In this document: in pieces, positions 18,261 to 28,082 of the stretch
How positions within the stretch are numbered: the first letter of the stretch is position 1
Layout: each line of letters opens with the position of its first letter
Assembly (NCBI RefSeq): GCF_000772105.1
Contig: NZ_CP009354.1
Coordinates: forward strand, 1,798,001 to 1,862,000
Direction: 5' to 3'
Length of the DNA stretch: 64,000 bases
DNA from: Vibrio tubiashii ATCC 19109
GTDB lineage: Bacteria; Pseudomonadota; Gammaproteobacteria; Enterobacterales; Vibrionaceae
The notes under the pieces: generated by a model
What the model saw: only the letters and a program-made list of their open reading frames with translations
The model's database searches: none
What the model was told of the DNA's origin: nothing
Program-made: the position numbers and the translations under genes

Positions 18261-21200
18261 TTACGCTGCATCTGTCTTGAGCACTTGAGTTAACATTTCT
18301 AACTCACTGGTAATTGAGTTGTTTTCAACGAGTCCCGCATCTTCAAATGCGTTGGTCACTCCTTCAAGGATAATGGTCTGCTCTCTACCTTCATCAGTCA
18401 CTGTCATAACAATGTCTTCGCCATCGACTTCAGCACTAATAGAGTCAATTAAGTCACCGACTAAGACATTATCGTCTTCTTCTAAAATGCCTCTCAAGTC
18501 TATCAAGTCACTGCCTAAATCAAAGTTGTCGACGACGTCAGTTCCGTTATCGAGAGTTGCATCCAGCCAGACAAATACATTGTCGTTTTCATCACCTAGC
18601 ATGACTTGATTACCTAGTTCGGCATCCAAATCATCCCCTTCAGCCGCCGATAACACCTCATACTCTGGTGATTCTGATACATCAATGGTAACCGTTGATT
18701 CATTACTAACAGCTAAATCTGAGTCGACCGCAACATAGTCGAATGTTACATCTTCAGTAATATCTTGGGTACCAGATAGGTATCTCAGCTCCCAGTTGCT
18801 TCCTGTTGAACTCAATTCCATCTGTACAATTGGATTATCGGGCGATGAGTAACTGAAATCGTATAGAATTTTCTTATTACCGACATCACCTTCATCTTTC
18901 TGGTACTGTTCCACATGGGTTGTGCCGTCTGCAAAGGTATAGGTCACCTCAACATAGACGTTACTGTTAGTGTTGAAAGCGCCCCCCATACCATCTAAGC
19001 CGAAAGTCACCACATCAAGTGGGTTGTCGCTAAGATCAACAATCAAAGTTTCTTTCTTGTTCATCCCATTACCATCGGTATCACCAATACCCCAACCAAC
19101 ATGTGGCTTATCTCCAGTATATTGTTTTAATGGTTTGTCGTTGTTGTCAGTAATAGAAATTCCTATCGTGTTGCCGTTATCCAATGTAATGAGTCGCTCG
19201 GTATCGCTTACCCATTCACCCCAATTGTAGAAACCATCATCATCTAACACTATGTCGTCTGGATCACCACTGTAACCAATCTCAAATGGGTCACCGGGGC
19301 CTGGTACATAAGTAAAGTTATCAGGGTCAAACAGCTTAGCGGGATCAATTGCATCTCCCCAAACATGGAGGTCTGCTTCAGTCAGTACACGAGTTTCACC
19401 AAAATCATCGGTATAAAGTAAGGTACCGTACTGCGGAAGCGAGGTAATCATTACGTTAAGCTCAACGCCATTGAAGTCATCATCCTCATCCGAGATATGA
19501 TCGAGGTCCTCATCATCAGAGTCGAAGATGATAGGCACAAAGATCGCATCACCCGCATCAACGTCGAAGTCTTCGGAAACCGGAAGTTCATTGACATTGA
19601 GCTCACTCAACTCAACATCTATGTCTGTTGATTTCTGAATCCCAAAACCATCAACTTCGGTGGCGGTTACAACAAGGGTATGTACATTGGCTAACGCTTC
19701 GAAATTGTTGGTAAATGCCAACACCCCTGCTACTGTTAGACTTATGTTCCCGTTGGTTGGGTTAATCTCAAATAGCGGCTCGTCAGCGTCATTGAAAATA
19801 TTTGTTTTGATGCTGTAGGTGACATCCTCACCGTCTGCATCCGTCGCAGAGACAGTACCAATCACATAGTCTTCTGTATTGTTCTCAAAGTAGGAGAACG
19901 CATACTGGTCGCCGTCGTTTGGAACAAATACTGGTGCATTGTCATCTAGGTTGATTTCATCAAGATTGACAGTCACATCAGTGGTTTTGACTGGACCCAA
20001 GCCCTCGTCTTCTGTTGCCGTAACCACAATGCTGTGTTCGTTTTCGGCTAACTCGTAGTCGTTGGTGAACGCGGCGACGCCAGCCGCTGTTAAGCTAATT
20101 TCGCCGGTGACTGAATCGATTTCAAACAATGGCTCTTCAGCATCATTAAACACATTAGTTTTAATGCTGTAAGTGACATTTTCCCCATCTGCATCAGAGG
20201 CGCTGACGGTGCCAATCACATAGTCATCGGTTGAGTTTTCATCGTATTCGAAGTTGTATTCACCGCCTTCATCGGTACCTTCAAATATTGGCGCATTGTC
20301 ATCAAGATTAACTTCATCAAGATTAACCGTGACATCGGTGGTTTTGACTGGGCCGAAACCTTCGTCTTCTGTCGCGGTGACCACGATGCTATGTTCATTC
20401 TCTGCTAGCTCGTAGTCGTTGGTGAACGCAGCAACACCAGCCGCGGTTAAGCTGATTTCACCAGTGACTGAATCGATTTCGAATAATGGCTCTTCAGCAT
20501 CATTAAACACATTAGTTTTAATGCTGTAAGTGACATTTTCACCGTCCGCATCTGTCGCACTGACGGTGCCAATCACATAATCATCAGTTGAGTTTTCGTT
20601 GTATACAAAGTTATATTCGCCACCTTCATCGGTGCCTTCGAATACAGGTGCGTTATCATCAAGGTTAACTTCATCCAGATTAACCGTGACATCGGTGGTT
20701 TTGACTGGACCCAAACCTTCATCTTCGGTCGCCGTGACCACGATGCTGTGCTCATTTTCTGCCAGCTCGTAGTCGTTGGTGAACGCGGCAACGCCAGCGG
20801 CAGTTAAACTGATTTCACCAGTGACTGAATCGATTTCGAATAACGGCTCTTCAGCCTCATTTAACACATTGGTTTTAATGCTATAGGTAACGTTTTCGCC
20901 ATCCGCATCACTTGCATTGACTGTACCAATGACATAGTCATCGGTTGAGTTTTCATCGTATTCGAAGTTGTATTCACCGCCTTCATCGGTGCCTTCAAAT
21001 ACCGGAGCATTATCATCAAGATTAACCTCATCCAGATTAACCGTGACATCCGTGGTTTTAACCGGACCAAAGCCCTCATCTTCTGTCGCCGTAACCACAA
21101 TGCTGTGTTCATTTTCGGCCAACTCGTAGTCGTTGGTGAAGGCTGCAACACCAGCCGCGGTTAAGCTGATTTCACCAGTGACTGAATCGATTTCGAATAA

Positions 21201-23267
21201 TGGCTCTTCAGCATCATTAAACACATTAGTTTTAATGCTGTAAGTGACATTTTCACCGTCCGCATCTGTCGCACTGACAGTGCCGATCACATAATCATCA
21301 GTTGAGTTTTCGTTGTATACAAAGTTATATTCGCCACCTTCATCGGTGCCTTCGAATACCGGAGCGTTATCATCAAGGTTAACTTCATCCAAATTAACCG
21401 TGACATCGGTGGTTTTGACCGTACCAAAGCCTTCATCTTCCGTCGCGGTGACCACTATGCTATGTTCATTTTCGGCTAACTCGTAGTCGTTAGTGAACGC
21501 GGCAACTCCAGCCGCGGTTAAGCTAATTTCACCCGTGACTGAATCGATTTCGAATAGTGGCTCTTCAGCATCATTAAACACATTGGTTTTAATGCTGTAA
21601 GTAACGTTTTCACCGTCCGCATCACTCGCGCTGACTGTACCAATCACATAATCGTCGGTTGAGTTTTCATCATATTCAAAGTTGTATTCACCGCCTTCAT
21701 CGGTGCCTTCAAATACAGGAGCGTTATCATCAAGATTAACCTCATCCAGATTAACCGTGACATCAGTAGTTTTAACTGGCCCTAGACCGTCATCCTCCGT
21801 CGCCGTAACCACAATACTGTGTTCATTTTCGGCTAACTCATAGTCGTTAGTGAACGCAGCAACACCTGCTGCAGTTAAGCTGATCTCACCGGTGACTGAG
21901 TCAATCTCAAACAATGGCTCTTCGGCATCGTTGAACACATTGGTTTTAATGCTGTAAGTAACGTTTTCACCATCCGCATCCGTCGCACTGACGGTGCCAA
22001 TCACGTAGTCATCGGTTGAGTTTTCATCGTATTCGAAGTTATACGCTCCTCCCTCGTCAGTGTCTTCGAAAACTGGTGCATTATCATCTTCATTGAGCTC
22101 AGTAAATATCACATCAACATCAACAGATTGTGGCTCACCAATTCCGTCCCCTTCAGTGACAGTGACCACGATATTGTGGACGTTTTCAAGAATTTCAAAA
22201 TCATTCACAAAAGACGCAGCACCTGCCGCTGTCAGGGTAATAATCCCGCTATCTGGGTCAATGGCAAATAGGTCTTCTCCACCTTCGTTTTGAATATTTG
22301 TCGAAATGCTGAAAATAAGAACATCGTTATCTGGGTCAGTCGCTGCCACTTGTCCAATGGCAACTCCCGCCGTGGTGTTTTCCGGTATATCAAAACTGTA
22401 AACACCATCTTCAAATGCAAACGTAGAAAGCTGCTCTTCCCCTTCACTGCCACCTGGGACAAAATCATCTGTCGCGACAAATTGAGGAAGATCATTGGTA
22501 CCGTTAATCGTCACTGTAACACTGCCAACTGTGCCGTCAGTAGATTCAATAGGGAATACGTCAACGAGAGAATCACCGATATTGAGTTCATCAAAAGCGC
22601 TGTTCGCTACATAGGTCCAATTACCATCGGCATCAATAGAAAATGTACCGTTATCACCCGCGACACCATCTTGAGGAACAAAGGTTGGAACATCAGTTTC
22701 TGTTGCGACAACCGTACCAGTAATAACCCAAGGAACATCCGTTTCAAACACGGTAACCGCATCATCTCCAACAAAGACGGCCTGCGCCACTAGATCGAGT
22801 AGAGAGAGGCTCTGCGTTTCAGAAAGGCCTTGAGACTCAAGGCCTGATGTATCAAATTGAGTTTCCGCTAGTGTTTCAGATCCAGTTCGCTCGATGTCTC
22901 CAGTCCCTGTTGGACTCGACCCATTTTGTCCTCCGGCTGCGGTCGCGAAGTCTTCATTTTGAGTTGGGTCGACACCTTCTTCGATTTGTTCGATGATCGA
23001 AGCTATTTCATTGTCCAAGTTAAGATCGAAGTTCTCACCTCCATCACCTATAAGCTGAGCTTCTATCTGCGGCTCGGTTGCGGCGGTGGCTCCCTGTCCC
23101 AAAACGACAATGACTTCTCCAGGCCCTGGTACCTCTCCTGGAACCAATTCTCTAATCTCACCGTTGATGTCAATTACTACTGTTGTACTAGCCAACATAA
23201 ACGGTGCTAGACTTTTCGCATTCATAACCCAATTCCCATCTGTGCGATATAAGTCCCCCCACCCCAT
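18261..23267 (-). CDS. frhA: FrhA-like giant cadherin-repeat adhesin, type I secreted, with LapG-type cleavage motif
   Basis: 1668 very acidic residues. The N-terminal retention module (15-125) has VVIDINGEIRELVPGE and then DPTQNEDFATAAG: TAAG at residues 109-112 is the cleavage motif of LapG-controlled adhesins. A VCBS-like unit follows, then eight cadherin-like repeats (about 275-1226). Six of these (394-1107) are almost identical 119-residue units with DNAPVFEGTDEGGEYNF and DADGENVTYSIK. The C-terminus is a type I secretion target domain of the VCA0849 class (LGDENDNVFVWLDATLDNGTD). Position beside a TolC-like gene, an OmpA gene, nhaA and the norspermidine genes matches V. cholerae frhA, as I recall it. 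An ATG ending at 23225 (MNAKSLAPFMLAS) is an equally plausible start. Confidence 0.8.
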   Translation of the reverse strand: MGWGDLYRTDGNWVMNAKSLAPFMLASTTVVIDINGEIRELVPGEVPGPGEVIVVLGQGATAATEPQIEAQLIGDGGENFDLNLDNEIASIIEQIEEGVDPTQNEDFATAAGGQNGSSPTGTGDIERTGSETLAETQFDTSGLESQGLSETQSLSLLDLVAQAVFVGDDAVTVFETDVPWVITGTVVATETDVPTFVPQDGVAGDNGTFSIDADGNWTYVANSAFDELNIGDSLVDVFPIESTDGTVGSVTVTINGTNDLPQFVATDDFVPGGSEGEEQLSTFAFEDGVYSFDIPENTTAGVAIGQVAATDPDNDVLIFSISTNIQNEGGEDLFAIDPDSGIITLTAAGAASFVNDFEILENVHNIVVTVTEGDGIGEPQSVDVDVIFTELNEDDNAPVFEDTDEGGAYNFEYDENSTDDYVIGTVSATDADGENVTYSIKTNVFNDAEEPLFEIDSVTGEISLTAAGVAAFTNDYELAENEHSIVVTATEDDGLGPVKTTDVTVNLDEVNLDDNAPVFEGTDEGGEYNFEYDENSTDDYVIGTVSASDADGENVTYSIKTNVFNDAEEPLFEIDSVTGEISLTAAGVAAFTNDYELAENEHSIVVTATEDEGFGTVKTTDVTVNLDEVNLDDNAPVFEGTDEGGEYNFVYNENSTDDYVIGTVSATDADGENVTYSIKTNVFNDAEEPLFEIDSVTGEISLTAAGVAAFTNDYELAENEHSIVVTATEDEGFGPVKTTDVTVNLDEVNLDDNAPVFEGTDEGGEYNFEYDENSTDDYVIGTVNASDADGENVTYSIKTNVLNEAEEPLFEIDSVTGEISLTAAGVAAFTNDYELAENEHSIVVTATEDEGLGPVKTTDVTVNLDEVNLDDNAPVFEGTDEGGEYNFVYNENSTDDYVIGTVSATDADGENVTYSIKTNVFNDAEEPLFEIDSVTGEISLTAAGVAAFTNDYELAENEHSIVVTATEDEGFGPVKTTDVTVNLDEVNLDDNAPIFEGTDEGGEYNFEYDENSTDDYVIGTVSASDADGENVTYSIKTNVFNDAEEPLFEIDSVTGEISLTAAGVAAFTNDYELAENEHSIVVTATEDEGLGPVKTTDVTVNLDEINLDDNAPVFVPNDGDQYAFSYFENNTEDYVIGTVSATDADGEDVTYSIKTNIFNDADEPLFEINPTNGNISLTVAGVLAFTNNFEALANVHTLVVTATEVDGFGIQKSTDIDVELSELNVNELPVSEDFDVDAGDAIFVPIIFDSDDEDLDHISDEDDDFNGVELNVMITSLPQYGTLLYTDDFGETRVLTEADLHVWGDAIDPAKLFDPDNFTYVPGPGDPFEIGYSGDPDDIVLDDDGFYNWGEWVSDTERLITLDNGNTIGISITDNNDKPLKQYTGDKPHVGWGIGDTDGNGMNKKETLIVDLSDNPLDVVTFGLDGMGGAFNTNSNVYVEVTYTFADGTTHVEQYQKDEGDVGNKKILYDFSYSSPDNPIVQMELSSTGSNWELRYLSGTQDITEDVTFDYVAVDSDLAVSNESTVTIDVSESPEYEVLSAAEGDDLDAELGNQVMLGDENDNVFVWLDATLDNGTDVVDNFDLGSDLIDLRGILEEDDNVLVGDLIDSISAEVDGEDIVMTVTDEGREQTIILEGVTNAFEDAGLVENNSITSELEMLTQVLKTDAA
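19946..22088 (-). repeat. Six tandem near-identical 357-bp repeats in the adhesin gene
   Basis: Unit boundaries taken at the codons for DNAP(V/I)F fall at about 22088, 21731, 21374, 21017, 20660 and 20303, an exact 357-base (119-codon) period with no length change. Units differ mainly by silent third-base changes and a few swaps (FEYDE or FVYNE; SATD or SASD; GFG or GLG). Units 3 and 5 are the most alike, and units 2, 4 and 6 share FEYDE, which suggests duplication in pairs. Confidence 0.9.
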
Positions 23268-23512
23268 TCATGGTGTTAAAACTTTCGCATACTCCCACAT
23301 CCTATAAAGCTAGAACCCCAACTATTGACATTCCACTCAATAGCAAAAAAGTCCATACGAAAGTTTATAAGTCACTAATAATTCAACTCATCAATTTCGC
23401 ATAAAGATTCTCAATTTTGGAATACGTCTACTAAGCTTTTGGTACTTACATTTGGGGAATTCCCCCTACATAAAAATGGATTATCGACTTAGCAGACATT
23501 AAGGAGGCTCCC

Positions 23513-24826
23513 TTGAACCTGAAAAAGTCACTTATCGCTAGTTGTGTGGTTCTTGCGAGCTTCACTGCTTCCTCGCAAACATTGGAGCAGGCAGTCGCAA
23601 TTACACTCGCTACCAACCCAGAACTAAAGAGCACCTTCAACGAGTTTAAAAGTGCAGTTAAACAGGCCGACGCTGCAGGCGGAGCTTATCTGCCTAGCTT
23701 GGACCTAGATGCAGGTATTGGATATGAAGGTATAAATCCAGCAGAATCGACCGGGAGAAGTGATTCTGATCTAACTAGAAAAGAAGCAACCCTTAGCCTT
23801 ACCCAACTCTTATGGGACGGTAATGCCACTCTTAACGATATGGACAGAACCGCGGCTGATGCCGAATCCGTTCGATTCCAACTTTTATCAGACGCCTCAG
23901 ATCTCGCGCTTCGTGTCACTCAAGTTTACCTTGATGCTGTAAAAGCAACTGAGATACTCGCGCTTTCGGAAAGTAACCTAGCCGTTCACAAAGAGATTTA
24001 CCGCGATATTCAGCGCCGTGCTGACTCAGGAATAGGCTCTACTGCAGATGTATCGCAAGTAGAAGCTCGTATAGCGAAAGCTCACGGGAATCTCCTTGCA
24101 GCTCAAAACAATCTTGTTGATACCCATACGCAGTTCACGCGTTTAGTCGGGCAACAGCCACTGGGATTAATCTATCCAAGAGCGGATGAAACTAAGCTGC
24201 CCCTTTCTTTACAAGATGCGCTCGTCGAGGCTTATGAAAAGCACCCCGTAATCAAGGTCTCTCAAGTCGATGTTGATTCCGCACGCTTTCAGTACAAACA
24301 ATCTAAAGGTAATTACTACCCAACATTTTCCATCGAAGCGAGTCAAACGTGGCGTGATGACGCTGGTGGCGACCGAGGCAGTAGTGACGAAACCTTAGCT
24401 ATGCTTCGCATGCGATACAACCTATATAACGGTGGTTCAGACAGCGATCTGTCTGAAAGAGCGGCTTACCAGCTCAACCAAGCCAAAGATCTGCGTGACA
24501 ATGCTTTTCGTCAAGTTGAAGAAAGCCTTCGACTATCTTGGAGTGCATTGGATTTAACATTGCAACAAAAGAACTTTTTGGCAGACCACGTAGACTCAGC
24601 GTCTGAAACCGTCATTGCTTACGAGAAACAGTACCGCATTGGTCAACGAACCTTACTTGATTTACTTAATACAGAGAATGAGCTATTCGAAGCGAGAAAG
24701 GATTATTTAGATGCTCATTACGCTGAACAATACGCTAAGTATCGCGTAATGAACGCAACCGGCAATCTGCTTGACGCTTTGCTAGTAGACACACCTGAAG
24801 AGTGGACTGAGCGAGTGGAGTATTAA
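23513..24826 (+). CDS. TolC-family outer membrane channel for type I secretion
   Basis: 437 residues from a TTG at 23513, chosen because GGAGG lies six bases before it and a signal peptide follows (NLKKSLIASCVVLASFTASSQT). It has the two TolC/OEP halves, beginning LEQAVAITLATNPELKS and SLQDALVEAYEKHPVIKVS, each with long heptad-like helices and the motif YRIGQRTLLDLLNTENELFEAR near 380. Members of this AggA/LapE subgroup form the outer membrane exit for LapA-like adhesins, so it very probably exports the divergent FrhA-like protein. It overlaps functionally with the OmpA gene that follows one base later. Confidence 0.9.
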   Translation: MNLKKSLIASCVVLASFTASSQTLEQAVAITLATNPELKSTFNEFKSAVKQADAAGGAYLPSLDLDAGIGYEGINPAESTGRSDSDLTRKEATLSLTQLLWDGNATLNDMDRTAADAESVRFQLLSDASDLALRVTQVYLDAVKATEILALSESNLAVHKEIYRDIQRRADSGIGSTADVSQVEARIAKAHGNLLAAQNNLVDTHTQFTRLVGQQPLGLIYPRADETKLPLSLQDALVEAYEKHPVIKVSQVDVDSARFQYKQSKGNYYPTFSIEASQTWRDDAGGDRGSSDETLAMLRMRYNLYNGGSDSDLSERAAYQLNQAKDLRDNAFRQVEESLRLSWSALDLTLQQKNFLADHVDSASETVIAYEKQYRIGQRTLLDLLNTENELFEARKDYLDAHYAEQYAKYRVMNATGNLLDALLVDTPEEWTERVEY

Positions 24827-24827
24827 T

Positions 24828-25442
24828 ATGAAAGTTAAACAGTTTATCCCATTTACCCTTATGGCTTTCATCCCCATTAGCGCAGTGATTGCCGAAGACG
24901 AGTACGATTACATCAACACTCCTGTGGCGAACCAAATATCAGATCTCACTGATGACGATAGAGATGGTGTTGTCAATGCGCGAGATATCTGCCCCGGCAC
25001 ACCATCTGGCGCACAAGTGGACAACGATGGCTGTGGTGCGGCCCTGTTTGAAGAGGAGGAACGCCAACTTCGTATCTTATTTGCCAATGACTCTTATGAA
25101 ATAAACCCTATTTTCTCAGATCAGATTCAAACAATGGCTGAGTTTTTAGAGCGCTATAAGTCAGCCTCAATTCAAATTCAAGGTTATGCCAGTAAGGTCG
25201 GCACGGCCGAATACAATCTAGAGCTGTCAAAGAAAAGAGCACATGCCGTAGAAGATGAGCTTTTGTCTTACGAGATAGATCCTAAGCGAGTAACCATCGT
25301 CGGTTATGGTGACACCCGCTTGGAGTCCGAAGGGGTAGATGAAACTTCCCATGCACTAAACCGACGCGTCACAGCCACTGTCGTCGGTTTGAAAGAAGAG
25401 GTAGTCGAAGAATGGACAATCTTCTCAGTTATTGAGAAGTAA
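24828..25442 (+). CDS. OmpA-family peptidoglycan-binding protein with calcium-type repeat
   Basis: 204 residues with a signal peptide (KQFIPFTLMAFIPISAVIA). Next comes a thrombospondin type 3-like acidic segment DDDRDGVVNARDICPGTPSG, and then an OmpA C-terminal domain (about 75-190) with IQIQGYASKVGTAEYNLELSKKRA and RVTIVGYGDTR. It starts one base after the TolC-like stop, so the two are co-translated. A likely role is to anchor or stabilise the adhesin secretion channel in the cell wall; this is inferred from the location only. Confidence 0.88.
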   Translation: MKVKQFIPFTLMAFIPISAVIAEDEYDYINTPVANQISDLTDDDRDGVVNARDICPGTPSGAQVDNDGCGAALFEEEERQLRILFANDSYEINPIFSDQIQTMAEFLERYKSASIQIQGYASKVGTAEYNLELSKKRAHAVEDELLSYEIDPKRVTIVGYGDTRLESEGVDETSHALNRRVTATVVGLKEEVVEEWTIFSVIEK

Positions 25443-25470
25443 CGAGATACTGCACCACCCCACAAAAACA

Positions 25471-25497
25471 AAAGCGCCCAATTAAATTGGGCGCTTT
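25471..25497. terminator. Bidirectional terminator between the OmpA gene and nhaA
   Basis: AAAGCGCCCAATT pairs with AATTGGGCGCTTT around a tiny centre (the loop opens to ATTAAAT in practice). T tracts exist on both strands, which suits two convergent genes. Confidence 0.85.
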
Positions 25498-25518
25498 TTC
25501 TTCTAACCTATTTGGTCT

Positions 25519-26703
25519 TTAGTGCTGAGATTTGACCTGTGCGTTACTCTCAACACTTACGCTCTTCTTTGGCAGCGAGATGTGCAGCAGGAAGTAACCT
25601 AACAGAGCAGCTGTGGTCGAGCCCATCAAGATACCCAATCGGGCGTAGGTATCAAATTCTGCGTTCACTGGGCCAAAGGCAAGCGACGAGATAAAGATCG
25701 ACATCGTAAAGCCAATACCACATAGCACCGAGACTGCGAAGATATGGCGGAAAGTAATACCTTCAGGCAGCTTAGCCACACCTGATTTCACCGCAATCCA
25801 ACTAAATGAGTAGATACCAAGCGGCTTACCAACCAGTAGACCAAGCGCGATACCAAGTGGCAGCATTGAAGTCAAACCGTCCATCGATACGCCTTCTAAC
25901 GAAATACCTGCGTTAGCGAATGCGAACAGTGGAAGAATACCAAACGCAACGTACGGGTGAAGTGCGTGCTCCATATGCTTAAGTGGTGAATGCTCGCCTT
26001 TATTGCCTTTCAAAGGAATCGCAAAGCCGATCACCACGCCTGCTAGTGTTGCGTGAACACCGGACTTCAATACCGCAAACCACAAGATAGCACCAACTAT
26101 TATATATGGAGTGAGTTTGGTCACCTTCTTAGCGTTGAGCATAAACAGTGCCGCGGTCATTGCAAAGCCAACTGCCAATGCGGTAGTAGATAAATCACCT
26201 GTGTAGAACAACGCGATAATCACAACAACACCTAGGTCATCAATAATCGCCAGAGCAAGTAAGAACACTTTCAGGCTAACAGGTACGCGCTTACCAAGAA
26301 GCGCCATGATACCCAATGCAAAAGCAATGTCAGTTGCAGCAGGAATTGCCCAACCTTGAACCGCTTGCGCGTCACCATAGTTGAACATCAAGTAAACCAA
26401 CGCCGGCGCAACCATACCACCTACAGCAGCAATGGCAGGGAAGATAGCGGTTTCTTTTGATTTTAGAGCGCCTTCTAGTAACTCACGCTTAACTTCAAGA
26501 CCAATCAATAAGAAGAAGACTGCCATCAAACCATCGTTGATCCAGTGTGAAACCGACATACCAAACACATAAGTGTGTAAAAACCCTTGGTACGCATCGT
26601 TAAGAGAGGTGTTTGCGATTGTCATAGCGATTGCAGCAGCAATAACTAGTAGAATGCCTCCGGCAGACTCTAATTTGAAAAAATCGCGAATAATATCACT
26701 CAT
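25519..26703 (-). CDS. nhaA: Na+/H+ antiporter NhaA
   Basis: This inner-membrane antiporter exchanges two protons for one sodium ion and supports salt and alkaline tolerance. The 394-residue length fits. The ion-binding aspartate pair is in [20 protein letters not shown] near residue 160, and the N-terminal family region reads [20 protein letters not shown]. Twelve hydrophobic segments can be followed. I see no nhaR beside it. The upstream 190 bases are AT-rich and probably hold the promoter. Confidence 0.97.
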   Translation of the reverse strand: MSDIIRDFFKLESAGGILLVIAAAIAMTIANTSLNDAYQGFLHTYVFGMSVSHWINDGLMAVFFLLIGLEVKRELLEGALKSKETAIFPAIAAVGGMVAPALVYLMFNYGDAQAVQGWAIPAATDIAFALGIMALLGKRVPVSLKVFLLALAIIDDLGVVVIIALFYTGDLSTTALAVGFAMTAALFMLNAKKVTKLTPYIIVGAILWFAVLKSGVHATLAGVVIGFAIPLKGNKGEHSPLKHMEHALHPYVAFGILPLFAFANAGISLEGVSMDGLTSMLPLGIALGLLVGKPLGIYSFSWIAVKSGVAKLPEGITFRHIFAVSVLCGIGFTMSIFISSLAFGPVNAEFDTYARLGILMGSTTAALLGYFLLHISLPKKSVSVESNAQVKSQH

Positions 26704-26897
26704 GATATTGTCCTTATATTTATTATGTTAATAAGCGATTAACAATGAATACAGTTGAGTTTATAGAGTTGGCTACATCAGGAAAAATCGATTGTTTAGA
26801 TTATATCCTTCGGTTTTTCCGATGCAAACTTTTATAAGTTCACCTCATTTCTCTGTTTCATTATAGGCAAAGTATCGGAAATTCCACATAAAATACA

Positions 26898-26932
26898 AAA
26901 AGCCACTTCTCATCAGATAAGAAGTGGCTTTT
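26898..26932 (-). terminator. Terminator after the COG5621 gene
   Basis: AAAAGCCACTTCT (26898-26910) pairs perfectly with AGAAGTGGCTTTT (26920-26932) around nine bases. On the minus strand it ends the ABC/COG5621 operon. Confidence 0.85.
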
Positions 26933-26960
26933 ATATCACAGAGCTCAACGCCTCTTTAAC

Positions 26961-28082
26961 TCAATACCCAGTCAGTTGCATAAAACCTTGTGCGTTATGA
27001 CTGCCTGAGGTTGTTATTGGTCCTTCCCAATATGGCAGCACAAACGGCAACCATAAGTTGTTGTTCATAGCTTGAGTTTCGAGACTGATCGACAAGTGAG
27101 GAATATTGATCATCCAACTCATTGGAATGATTTTACCATTTGCTAGTACTTCTTCTTTCAGCGGCAACACTTCGATATCTTCATTGTATAAAGTAACGAC
27201 TTTCCCATCGTTGGTCGCTAGAGTACCAAACACATAAGGCAATTGACTGTCATGGCGGTAACGGTTTATTGAGAGTGTTGTTTCATCATCCAAGTGGAAG
27301 ACAAACCAGTCCCAACCTTGTTGATCTTCAGCAAGTAGCCCACTGCCCCACTCTTTGCTCATCCAACCCGTACCCTTAACATCAATCACCTTATCAGGTG
27401 CGAGCTCTAACTGGCCTTCAACGGCTAGAAACGGGGCTGTTAAGTTATGGGATGCGATTGGCAGTAGATCATGTTTAACCACATAACCACGCTCACGAGG
27501 AATAACAAATGGACCACGTGTAGTCGTCTTGAAACGTACTTTAAACGTGTCTGTCTGCGCGTCCAACAATCCTGGAAATGGCGTACGACCTAGTGAGCGC
27601 CAGAACCAGTTGTCTATCCAAAGACGAAATGGTTTAGACGTCATTCCTGCCTGACCAATTCCGCCACGAGCGACACGTTGCTCTCGCCACACTTTGTCTT
27701 TATTAGAGACAACAACATGAGATATAAACAGCTGAGGGCTCAACCAACCCGACATGTTGCTATCATTAGAGGCTATTCTGAAGTAGCTCCACTGAACACC
27801 ATATTTTTCGCCGTATTGATCCTCAACATTAGCAAAGAAGTGCCACCAGCCATGTTGGTATTCATTGTGGAAGGCAAAATCTCGAGGAATAACAACAGGG
27901 TTATCCGGTAGAACAGGCTCAAACACCTGAGTCGGTTTAGACACTAGAACAGAACTTACCTCATTCGTTCTAACGGCAATATTGTTACTTGCGCTGTGTT
28001 CATACAGTGCTACCAAAGCAAACGCACTTAAGATGAGCGTAATAGCAAAAACCCCAAGTATTCTCTTACTTCTACTGCTCAT
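26961..28082 (-). CDS. AttH/CrtC-like predicted secreted hydrolase (COG5621, lipocalin-like)
   Basis: 373 residues. A single N-terminal membrane anchor (RILGVFAITLILSAFALVAL) leads to a periplasmic protein with the COG5621 signatures FHNEYQHGWWHFFANV, YFRIASND and WMSKEWGSGLLAEDQQGWDWF. These correspond to the two lipocalin-like halves of AttH/CrtC proteins. The gene starts immediately after the permease stop codon (28083), so it is the third gene of an ABC operon. In AttEFGH-type systems such a protein accompanies an FtsX-type exporter; the substrate is unknown, and enzyme activity is not established. Confidence 0.85.
   Translation of the reverse strand: MSSRSKRILGVFAITLILSAFALVALYEHSASNNIAVRTNEVSSVLVSKPTQVFEPVLPDNPVVIPRDFAFHNEYQHGWWHFFANVEDQYGEKYGVQWSYFRIASNDSNMSGWLSPQLFISHVVVSNKDKVWREQRVARGGIGQAGMTSKPFRLWIDNWFWRSLGRTPFPGLLDAQTDTFKVRFKTTTRGPFVIPRERGYVVKHDLLPIASHNLTAPFLAVEGQLELAPDKVIDVKGTGWMSKEWGSGLLAEDQQGWDWFVFHLDDETTLSINRYRHDSQLPYVFGTLATNDGKVVTLYNEDIEVLPLKEEVLANGKIIPMSWMINIPHLSISLETQAMNNNLWLPFVLPYWEGPITTSGSHNAQGFMQLTGY

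Noticed and set aside
19946..22088. Regular repeat array that might be read as CRISPR
   Set aside because: The period is 357 bases, units are in frame within one open reading frame, and they encode cadherin-type folds; there are no short direct repeats with variable spacers.
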